From: Lachnospiraceae bacterium
GTDB lineage: Bacteria > Bacillota > Clostridia > Lachnospirales > Lachnospiraceae
NCBI GenBank assembly: GCA_009911185.1
Contig: QXWW01000006.1
Coordinates: 103,796 to 167,795 of the forward strand
Length of the DNA stretch: 64,000 nt
Direction of reading: 5' to 3'
The number at the start of each line of letters is the position of its first letter. Within the stretch, counting starts at the first letter, position 1. The notes beneath the pieces were generated by a model, which was given only the letters and a program-made list of their open reading frames with translations, was not told the origin of the DNA and searched no databases. This document shows positions 57,770 through 64,000 of the stretch, in pieces. The position numbers and the translations under genes were made by a program.

Positions 57770-57781
57770 GAATCTCGTTAA
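57605..57781 (+). CDS. Possible small ORF in repeat copy B
   Basis: 58 codons, MCGGNAKEAYLEILSFRQF then YRHFVFVEDEDGNRNKRVEK to TAA, parallel to the overlapping ORF at 51409. No ribosome site is obvious. More likely a conserved relic than an expressed gene. Confidence 0.3.
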   Translation: MCGGNAKEAYLEILSFRQFYRHFVFVEDEDGNRNKRVEKYFDVSAVVDVGCGDTKESR

Positions 57782-57976
57782 TGAAAAAAGTAAAATGGAA
57801 GTTTCAGTTGTTCGGAAAATCCGAACAGCTGAATAAATCCATGCTCAGAAAGCTGATTGACAGTACAAGAAACAATTTGGGGCAAGTGTAATTATGGTAC
57901 TCATAAGTTTTTTGTTAGGAAGAGAAGTTAGAAGGTGTTGATTGATAAGATGATAATCTATGAGGAGGAATGATAG
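57782..57976 (+). other. Spacer with orphan rhuM-like palindrome
   Basis: CAGTTGTTCGGA / TCCGAACAGCTG (57805-57816 and 57820-57831, one mismatch) is embedded in a short relic reading MEVSVVRKIRTAE then a stop, matching the LDEISVVRKFRTT stretch of the RhuM protein. The rest holds nothing recognisable. Confidence 0.6.
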
Positions 57977-59068
57977 ATGTATAAGGGAATTGTTTTAGAT
58001 AAAGTGCAGACAAAAATCTTGTTGTCGATGGCTGCACAGGAAGGGTTGATTTGTGAAAAAGGCAAGACAGATGGAGTTTTTGACATGATGACACAGTACA
58101 TACCTTCGTTACAGCTTACACGAATGGTTCTTGAACAATTTATTGTGGCAGGTGCAGTTTATGTAAACCCATTCACATATAGATGTATGGATGGTGAAAT
58201 GATTGAAAAGGGAATTATTTTGCCATATGAAAAATGTGGAGAAGATGTGGAAGGGTTTTTTACTTTTGATATAGATATAGTTCAATTTATGATGCAAGAG
58301 AAAGGGTACGATATTAAGTATTATACAGTAGATAAAATTAAAGAGATATTTGATGAATGGATTGAAAAATTTGATGAATTCCAAGAGTTCGAGGAGCGAT
58401 ATAACCTTAATTACAATAGAATTCAACTTCTCAAAGCATTCAGGCTTGAACCTAAAGAGGATTATACTGGTATTGATATTGACCATTTCATAGAACTTGG
58501 AGATTTTGTTTTTCATAATCCTGTTTTTGAAGTGCTTAAAGAATATAGGGAATTGTTCAATATTGCTTACCATAATGATTTATTGTCTCCTGTGATTGAT
58601 GCTAGAAATTTAGGTATGATCCAATCTTCCCATATTGATACAACGATTTCTGTAATGAAAGGAACTGAAGCCGTTAAAGTTCTAAAATATACGTCTAAAA
58701 AATTAGACAGAATATACACAGCATCTTCGTTAAAAGATAGTATCAAATTAGTGCAGACAGAAGAGGCTAAAGCATATAGAAGTAAAGTGGATGAGTGGAT
58801 ATCTGCTTTTTCTGACCAAAATTATGATAATATGCAAATAATAGAAGACGAAATTATAAAAGCCCAGAAAGCTATGAAATTTAAAGGAATTATCGAAAAT
58901 ATAGGAAAGATATGTGCAACTAGTGGGGTGGTTGCAACAGCTCTTACGCCATTTTTACCACCTGCAGGTGTAGTTTCTGCAATAGCGACATTTGTTGGTT
59001 TGCCAACAGCTTTTTTTGATCCAACGAAGAAGCATTTATGGGCGTCCTTTGGTGTCTATAGTAGATAG
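57977..59068 (+). CDS. Unknown island protein with hydrophobic C-terminal segment
   Basis: 363 residues starting after GAGGAGG. Residues 1-300 are acidic, predicted helical, without a motif I recognise. Residues about 305-347 form a Gly/Ala/Pro-rich hydrophobic stretch (SGVVATALTPFLPPAGVVSA...) able to make one or two membrane helices. It lies between two rlmD-tail type boundaries with a broken dinD. A membrane-acting defence effector is one possibility, purely from context. A protein-like reading continues in another frame beyond its stop (to 59210), so a frameshift near 59050 is conceivable. Confidence 0.6.
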   Translation: MYKGIVLDKVQTKILLSMAAQEGLICEKGKTDGVFDMMTQYIPSLQLTRMVLEQFIVAGAVYVNPFTYRCMDGEMIEKGIILPYEKCGEDVEGFFTFDIDIVQFMMQEKGYDIKYYTVDKIKEIFDEWIEKFDEFQEFEERYNLNYNRIQLLKAFRLEPKEDYTGIDIDHFIELGDFVFHNPVFEVLKEYRELFNIAYHNDLLSPVIDARNLGMIQSSHIDTTISVMKGTEAVKVLKYTSKKLDRIYTASSLKDSIKLVQTEEAKAYRSKVDEWISAFSDQNYDNMQIIEDEIIKAQKAMKFKGIIENIGKICATSGVVATALTPFLPPAGVVSAIATFVGLPTAFFDPTKKHLWASFGVYSR

Positions 59069-59250
59069 GAAATTATATGTTGAGGGAGAAAATGCAACAA
59101 TTAATATTCTGCTCTGCAAACAGAGTAAGGATGTTCTTGTGTATTTGACACTTTCAGAAGATGTAAAAATTTCACGTGAAAATATAAGTCAGATTTGTGA
59201 AAAAATTTAGCTAGATGAAATGTCAATCTGTCGGAAATTCCGACAGGTTT
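59052..59250 (+). pseudogene. Protein-like relic and orphan rhuM-like fragment
   Basis: After the stop of the preceding gene another frame reads VDRKLYVEGENATINILL and on to TAG at 59210. Directly after it comes LDEMSICRKFRQV, a rhuM-like fragment containing the palindrome CTGTCGGAA-a-TTCCGACAG (59228-59246). Neither piece has its own start site. Confidence 0.45.
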
Positions 59251-59515
59251 GGAAAAAGGAAAGCCAATAATGAGCGGTATTTATATAGAGATTGTTAGTA
59301 TATTGTAAGAAATAGGAGCGGTTGAATATGAAAAAACTAATTGCAGAAGAATATAAACGATTTGAGGACATCAAGCAGATTCGTGAAGATGGTTCAGAAT
59401 TTTGGAGTGCAAGGGAGCTTGCGGCTGCATTGGATTATACTCAGTGGAGAAATTTTACTGGTGTGATAAAAAGAGCAATGATTGCTTGTGAAAATAGTGG
59501 ACATGATATTTATCG

Positions 59516-59541
59516 CGATTTTGCTGAGGTCAGCAAAATCG
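59516..59541. repeat. Palindrome inside dinD
   Basis: CGATTTTGCTGA (59516-59527) and TCAGCAAAATCG (59530-59541), perfect 12-base arms around GG, within the codons for RDFAEVSKIVE. Confidence 0.85.
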
Positions 59542-59794
59542 TGGAAGCAGGAGCAACAAACAAGCCTGTAAAGGATTATGAATTGTCCAGATATGCCTGT
59601 TACTTGATTGTGCAGAATGGAGACCCACGGAAAGAAGTAATTGCATTGGGACAGACATATTTTGCAATTCAGACATATCGTCAAGAGGTAGCGGATCATT
59701 TTAATGAATTGAGTGAAGACAATCGCAGACTCGTTGTGCGTGGTGACATTAAACAATGGAATCAGATGCTTGCAGAGACGGCACATAAAGCGGG

Positions 59795-59814
59795 TGTTAT
59801 TACATGTTATTACA
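59795..59814 (+). repeat. 10-base tandem duplication disrupting dinD
   Basis: TGTTATTACA twice in direct tandem; not a multiple of three, so it shifts the frame. Confidence 0.92.
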
Positions 59815-60256
59815 AATGAGGAATTTGCTATTTTTCAAAATGCAGGATATATGGGATTGTATGGTGGTTTGGACGTAGATGATATTCATACAAAAAAGGG
59901 TTTGGAAGTCGGACAAAAAATTCTTGATTATATGGGGAGCACAGAATTGATTGCTAACCTGTTTCGTATATCCCAAACAGAAGAAAAATTGCGGAAAGAT
60001 GAAGTTCATGATGCTAAAACGGCAACTTCTGTTCATTATTCTGTGGGGAGAGAGGTACGGGGCGCAATAGAAAAGATTGGCGGAACAATGCCAGAGGATT
60101 TGCCAACACCTGAAAAAAGCATTCAACAGATAGAAAAAGAACAGATGGCACGTTTGAAAGCGAAAGCGAAAAAAGGAAAGCTAATGCTTGATGAGTAAAA
60201 GAATTGAAATATTTTTGTGTGAACTGAAAGAGGAAAAAGTGAAGAAATAACACGAG

Positions 60257-60319
60257 AATTGTGTTCCCATACGAGTGACGAGGCTGAAAAATTGTGTTTA
60301 CATAGTAGTTCCGACACAT
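60257..60319 (+). repeat. 60-base repeat, copy 2
   Basis: Matches 57536-57599 and again leads into an rlmD-like tail (CCGACACATGTGG). Confidence 0.88.
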
Positions 60320-60631
60320 GTGGAAAGTATCGTGTTGCTTTCCAAACTTCATACAAAACAGAATATAGAAGTGGAACTCACAATGAGTGAGATGGATTTG
60401 ACGGCGGCGGAGAGTAAGGCGACTTATGAGGAAATCAAGGAGTATGTACTGGAGCATACGGGATTAAAGGTTAGCAGCTTATATATCGCACAGGTAAAGC
60501 AGAAATGTGGGATTATTGAGAGGGAAAACTATAACTTGTCGAAATCGGAAAATTACAGACAGCCGAAATGTCCGCCAGAGAAGGAAAAGGCGATAAGAGA
60601 GGCATTAGCACATTTTAAGATGATACGGTAA
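60308..60631 (+). pseudogene. Orphan C-terminal extension of an RlmD-type methyltransferase
   Basis: Open frame beginning PTHVESIVLLSKL, the normal end motif of RlmD proteins, then a domain of about 85 residues (EMDLTAAESKATYEEIKEYV, SSLYIAQVKQKCGIIERENY, PPEKEKAIREALAHFKMIR). As I recall, this extension is found fused to some clostridial RlmD proteins; here the catalytic part is missing and no start site exists. It closes the unknown/dinD module and precedes the AIPR gene. Confidence 0.6.
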
Positions 60632-60649
60632 GGAAGGTGTAAACGAAAG

Positions 60650-62338
60650 ATGGTAAATAATATTAATATGCGTCGAGTACAGACGCGAATCCAAGAAATG
60701 TTTCAAGGTAAGATTGACATGGCAGATTTTCCAAATGATACAAATAGGCATTTTGAAACAAGAGCGTTAGCTGCATTTGCATTAATTATGACATCTGGAC
60801 TCGAAGTGTCGCAGGCAAGTGTTCAAGTTACAGATGGTTACCATGATATGGGAATTGATGCAATTTATTTAGATGAAGCTCAGAAAAAATTATTCGTTGT
60901 TCAAAGTAAATGGCGAGCAGACGGAATAGGTTCTATTACTCAAGATGAAATGTCTAATTTCTCTCAAGGAGTTCAGAGAGTATTGGAAGAAGATCTGGCA
61001 GGTGCAAATGCTAAAATAATGGCTAAAAGTATTGATATAGATGTAGCATTGACGCAGATGGGGTATCAAATACATTCCATTTTTATACATACGGGAAATA
61101 AAAAGGCAAATGATTATATATTACGTCCTATTACGCAACTGATGGGAAAAACAAATGATGAAGTAAGTACGATTTTGCTATTTGATGAGTTTGATTTTAA
61201 AGATATATATACTTTTTTAGCAAATGGACAAGAGCAACTTGGCATTAATATTGACGATGTTATCCTATCCAATTGGGGAAAGGTGGATGTCCCCTTTGTT
61301 TCATATTATGGAACTATTTCAGCGGCAACAGTAGGTGAATGGTATAAAAATTTTGGAAATGCTTTGTTTGCAAAAAATATTCGATTTTATAAGGGGAATA
61401 CTGATGTAAACGAAGGCATGAAAAAAGTTCTTATGCAAGAGCCAGAAAAATTTTACTATTACAATAATGGGATTAAACTGTTATGCAAATCTATTAAGCG
61501 AAAAGCAAAGGACAGTACAACTAATGCAACAGGGTTGTTTGCCTTGGAAGGAGTTTCTCTTGTTAATGGCGCACAGACAACAGGTACGATAGGCTCCTTG
61601 TTTTTGAACAATCCAGAGCAAGTTTCAAAAGCGATAGTCATGATTCAAATAATTGATCTCAGTAGTGTTGACATAGAAACGACTACACAGATCACAAGAT
61701 TATCCAATACGCAAAATCGAATTGAAAATAAAGACTTTGCAGCGCTTGACCCTGAACAAGATAGATTGCGGACAGAGTTAACATTTGCTCATTATTCATA
61801 TCTCTATAAGAGTGGAGATAAAATTACAAATTTAGAAAAACAAATTTCCTTTGATGAAGCAATTGTGGCATTAGCATGTTTAAATGAGGATGTATCGTAT
61901 GCCGTCATTGCTAAAGGCAATGTCGGAGCGTTATCTGAGGATATTACAAAAACACCATATAAAGCATTAATGAATCGTTCAACAAATTCTTATGTGCTTT
62001 TAAATTCTGTTTTATATATGAGGGAAGTCGAGCGTTGTTTACAAGATAAGAAAGAGCATGTAATCAATAATAGGGAACGCCTGGTATGCATTCATGCCAA
62101 TAGGTTTATTTTGCATTTTATTTTAAAAGATAAAGGGAAAAATGATGACTTTAAGATGTCTGTCATAGATAAACAGTGTATACGGAATAGCGTAATCCCC
62201 TCGGTTGATGTGCTTGTGGATCAAGTAACCCAATTTATTGATGAACTTTTTCCAGAGTCCTACCCTGCCAATATTTTTAAAAATTCAACAAAGTGTAAGC
62301 AACTTGAAGAAAAAATTAATACGGTCGTCCATGATTAA
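60650..62338 (+). CDS. AIPR-family (abortive-infection phage resistance) protein
   Basis: 562 residues. The N-terminal part (about 30-100) looks like a PD-(D/E)XK nuclease core: FETRAL (Glu36), GIDAIYL (Asp70) and FVVQSKW (Gln85, Lys87). The AIPR domain (about 220-500) has its hallmark KFYYYNNGIKLLCKSI and VSLVNGAQTTGTIGSL motifs, followed by TRLSNTQNRIE. AIPR proteins are associated with phage defence. AAGGAAGG lies before the start. The YhcG-type nuclease gene follows after 23 bases, so the two probably form one operon. Confidence 0.85.
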   Translation: MVNNINMRRVQTRIQEMFQGKIDMADFPNDTNRHFETRALAAFALIMTSGLEVSQASVQVTDGYHDMGIDAIYLDEAQKKLFVVQSKWRADGIGSITQDEMSNFSQGVQRVLEEDLAGANAKIMAKSIDIDVALTQMGYQIHSIFIHTGNKKANDYILRPITQLMGKTNDEVSTILLFDEFDFKDIYTFLANGQEQLGINIDDVILSNWGKVDVPFVSYYGTISAATVGEWYKNFGNALFAKNIRFYKGNTDVNEGMKKVLMQEPEKFYYYNNGIKLLCKSIKRKAKDSTTNATGLFALEGVSLVNGAQTTGTIGSLFLNNPEQVSKAIVMIQIIDLSSVDIETTTQITRLSNTQNRIENKDFAALDPEQDRLRTELTFAHYSYLYKSGDKITNLEKQISFDEAIVALACLNEDVSYAVIAKGNVGALSEDITKTPYKALMNRSTNSYVLLNSVLYMREVERCLQDKKEHVINNRERLVCIHANRFILHFILKDKGKNDDFKMSVIDKQCIRNSVIPSVDVLVDQVTQFIDELFPESYPANIFKNSTKCKQLEEKINTVVHD

Positions 62339-62361
62339 AGAATAATTAAAGGAGAGCATTT

Positions 62362-63441
62362 ATGGATAAACGAAAGCGCATGGGAAAAGATAAAGAAGGA
62401 GTGATTTTTCCAGTTGCTCCGAATCTTTCTGAAATGGGTGATAGTTATTTGCATTTTATAGAAGAAATCAAGAAAGAAATTCAGAGGCAGAGAGTTTCTG
62501 TTGTAATGAATGCCAATGCAAGTATGATTAGCCTTTACTGGAATATTGGTAAGGCTATTTTGGAAAAACAAGAGAAGGAAGGATGGGGCACAAAGGTCAT
62601 TGACCGTATGTCAAAGGATTTGAAAATGGCTTTTCCAGAAATGTCTGGCTTTTCTCCTCGTAATATTAAATATATGCGCAAGTTTGCCCAGTGTTGGATG
62701 GATTATGAAATTGTGCAACGGGTCGTTGCACAAATACCGTGGCGGACTAATATCACCCTAATGGATAAATTAAAAACGCAGGAAGAACGCATGTGGTATG
62801 CCGCTAAAACGATAGAGAATGGTTGGAGCAAAACAATACTTGAGTTACAGATACAAAGTAGATTGATGGAGCGTACTGGAAAAACAGTCAACAACTTTCC
62901 TGCGGTATTGCCGCCGCTTGATTCTGATATGGCGAATCAGATATTCAAAGACCCTTATTTGTTTGATTTTTTGGGAACCGATGTGCCAAGAAGAGAAGTG
63001 GAAATTGAACAGAAGCTAACAGAACATATACAAAGCTTTCTCTTAGAATTAGGGCAGGGATTTGCATTTGTTGGCAGACAGGTTCATTTAGAGGTTGGAG
63101 GGCAGGATTTTTATTTAGATCTTTTATTTTATCATTTGAAATTACGCTGTTATATTGTGATAGAATTGAAAGCCTGCGATTTTGAACCGGGATTTATCAG
63201 TCAGTTAAATATGTATCAGAATATTGTAAATGATATTTTGTGTCATCCTGATGATAAGCCAACAATTGGTCTTTTATTGGTTAAGGGCAAGAATAAAACA
63301 GTAGTGGAATATTCTTTGTCTGGATATCAGAACCCGATTGGAGTTGCAGAATGGAAAAATCAGCTTACGCAATCTTTGCCAGAAGAGTTGAAGAGTAGTT
63401 TGCCGTCTATTGAGGAAATAGAAAGGGAATTGGAAGAATAG
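62362..63441 (+). CDS. yhcG: YhcG/DUF1016 PD-(D/E)XK nuclease
   Basis: 359 residues. N-terminal DUF1016 helical domain (about 25-165: SLYWNIGKAILEKQ, FSPRNIKYMRKFAQ, VQRVVAQIPWRTN) and C-terminal PD-(D/E)XK domain (about 215-340) with Asp253 (DFYLDLLFYH) and Glu268-x-Lys270 (VIELKACDFEPGFISQL). Such proteins accompany restriction and defence loci and may process Holliday junction-like or foreign DNA (inference). AAAGGAGAG precedes the ATG. A palindrome (62713-62731) lies in the VQRVVAQ codons and an orphan copy lies just after the gene. Confidence 0.88.
   Translation: MDKRKRMGKDKEGVIFPVAPNLSEMGDSYLHFIEEIKKEIQRQRVSVVMNANASMISLYWNIGKAILEKQEKEGWGTKVIDRMSKDLKMAFPEMSGFSPRNIKYMRKFAQCWMDYEIVQRVVAQIPWRTNITLMDKLKTQEERMWYAAKTIENGWSKTILELQIQSRLMERTGKTVNNFPAVLPPLDSDMANQIFKDPYLFDFLGTDVPRREVEIEQKLTEHIQSFLLELGQGFAFVGRQVHLEVGGQDFYLDLLFYHLKLRCYIVIELKACDFEPGFISQLNMYQNIVNDILCHPDDKPTIGLLLVKGKNKTVVEYSLSGYQNPIGVAEWKNQLTQSLPEELKSSLPSIEEIERELEE
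62713..62731. repeat. Palindrome inside yhcG
   Basis: GTGCAAC and GTTGCAC around five bases, in the VQRVVAQ codons. Confidence 0.7.
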
Positions 63442-63540
63442 TAAATGCGATGAAAAAGTGCAATGGCCGTTGCACAAATCCAATGGTCAGTGGCTTAAAT
63501 CAATTCGGTTTAAGCTACCGATTATTGAAAATGATTTGAG
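63442..63540 (+). other. Orphan yhcG-like fragment after yhcG
   Basis: GTGCAA-tggccg-TTGCAC (63458-63475) followed by a reading VQWPLHKSNGQWLKSI that mirrors the VQxxxAQIPW stretch of YhcG proteins with shifts. No gene. Confidence 0.5.
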
Positions 63541-63548
63541 CATAGGTT

Positions 63549-63727
63549 TGGACAATGGTGGACACGTTGAGTGCGTATGTCTACTACATCGGAGGGATTC
63601 GTGAAAATCCTTGATTTTAGGCACTTTGAGAGGTTTTTCAGCTTTTCAAAAAGTGACCGGAAAACGTATAAAAAAGCGATTTCTGATGGTGTAAATGTCT
63701 TCGTGGTTCTTGATATGGTATCACGGA
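63549..63727 (+). repeat. rlmD-tail repeat, copy D (strongly diverged)
   Basis: One frame reads GGHVECVCLLHRRD then stop, the end of an RlmD-like protein. A second frame reads VKILDFRHFERFF and on to NTWK then stop, the same 41-residue length as FRQFYRHF... in copies A and B. The same two-frame arrangement as copy A identifies it as the same composite repeat. Confidence 0.6.
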
Positions 63728-63795
63728 ACACATGGAAGTAGAGTTCAAAATTCATCATAAACTGTGTTATTCAAATAAAGAAGAAAGTATGGGAG

Positions 63796-63852
63796 ACCGT
63801 TCATTTTCAGAGTTTTTTGAAAAACTTGCTTTGAAGATGGACGGTCTTTTTG
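63796..63852 (+). terminator. Terminator-like hairpin near the right edge
   Basis: GACCGTxCA pairs with TGgACGGTC across a loop of about 30 bases, followed by TTTTTG. Confidence 0.6.
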
Positions 63853-63879
63853 TTTTGAAAGAAAAGGTGGTGATGGGAA

Positions 63880-63939
63880 ATGGCAGAGAAAAAGCAGAAT
63901 AATTCTTCAATCGTTGAGAACAGGGTAAGCGTCAAATAA
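63880..63939 (+). other. Very short ORF, probable gene relic
   Basis: ATG after AAAGGTGGTG, reading MAEKKQNNSSIVENRVSVK then TAA (19 codons). A convincing ribosome site with such a short frame suggests the beginning of a lost gene. Confidence 0.3.
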
Positions 63940-63949
63940 GATAGTGGAT

Positions 63950-63992
63950 AGAAAAATAACCACCAACCCTCTATACTAAAAGGGCAGTGGTC
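63950..63992 (-). terminator. Terminator for a reverse-strand gene beyond the window
   Basis: Read on the reverse strand, ACCACTGCCCT pairs with AGGGTTGGTGGT and is followed by TATTTTT. Confidence 0.5.
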
Positions 63993-64000
63993 ATCGGCAA

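Larger units (their letters stand above)
59328..60198 (+). pseudogene. dinD: dinD (DNA-damage-inducible protein D), frameshifted
   Basis: The start after TAGGAG gives MKKLIAEEYKRFEDIKQ and the typical FWSARELAAALDYTQW, DYELSRYACYLIVQNGDPRKE and TYFAIQTYRQE motifs. After HKAGVIT the frame is lost, because TGTTATTACA occurs twice in tandem (59795-59804 and 59805-59814). Removing one copy rejoins VIT to NEEFAIFQNAGYMGLYGG and the reading continues to 60198 for a normal length of about 286 residues. DinD is a member of the BRO-N-like, LexA-controlled family; this copy should be inactive unless the repeat is variable. A perfect 12-base inverted repeat lies within at 59516-59541. Confidence 0.9.

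Noticed and set aside
51443..64000. Site-specific integrase or transposase driving the island
   Set aside because: No recombinase motif was found in any frame in this part of the window; it may lie to the right.
1..64000. tRNA, rRNA or CRISPR arrays
   Set aside because: No cloverleaf-like, 16S/23S/5S-like or regularly spaced repeat pattern was noticed while reading either strand.

Overview
The window looks like the chromosome of a Lachnospiraceae-type Clostridium. It has strong AGGAGG ribosome sites, clean sigma-A promoters with 17-base spacers, a zinc-type S14, anaerobic ribonucleotide reductase NrdDG, an S10-spc-alpha ribosomal operon and a low to middle GC content. No rRNA, tRNA, CRISPR array or integrase gene was seen.

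Layout. 1-4.7 kb: a two-component system (reverse; the kinase runs off the left edge), a ROK glucokinase and a sodium/proline-type symporter. 4.7-14.4 kb: two very large secreted proteins on the reverse strand. One is a 2198-residue LacZ-type beta-galactosidase with lectin, Ig-like, FIVAR and leucine-rich modules; the other is an Ig-like-repeat NlpC/P60 wall hydrolase. 14.6-22.9 kb: nrdDG, an L,D-transpeptidase, a pyruvate kinase-like protein without its C-terminal domain, an rRNA methyltransferase-like gene, lgt and small unknown genes. 23-41.8 kb: the ribosomal protein supercluster from rpsJ to rplQ with secY, adk, map, infA, rpmJ and rpoA. It is interrupted between infA and rpmJ by an ECF-like sigma factor and a zinc-ribbon gene, and it has unusually long structured spacers. 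42-51.4 kb: a coiled-coil unknown, a second two-component system co-directional with mutS2, a triad-less HtrA-like PDZ protein, a YhaM-type nuclease and rlmD.

51.4-64 kb is an AT-rich accessory (defence) island placed exactly at the 3' end of rlmD. It holds a 1595-residue STAND-type NTPase with an N-terminal PD-(D/E)XK-like domain (resembling antiviral Avs proteins), a RhuM-family protein, an unknown protein with a hydrophobic C-terminal segment, a dinD broken by a 10-base tandem duplication, an AIPR-family protein and a YhcG/DUF1016 nuclease. The modules are separated by diverged copies of the rlmD 3' end (51396-51573, 57592-57769, 60257-60631, 63549-63727). This suggests stepwise build-up at one hot spot.

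Two further patterns stand out. Long palindromes are embedded in the rhuM, dinD and yhcG reading frames, and orphan copies of the rhuM and yhcG palindromes lie between the genes. The mutS2 and htrA-like genes have divergent promoters that share one palindromic -35 box.
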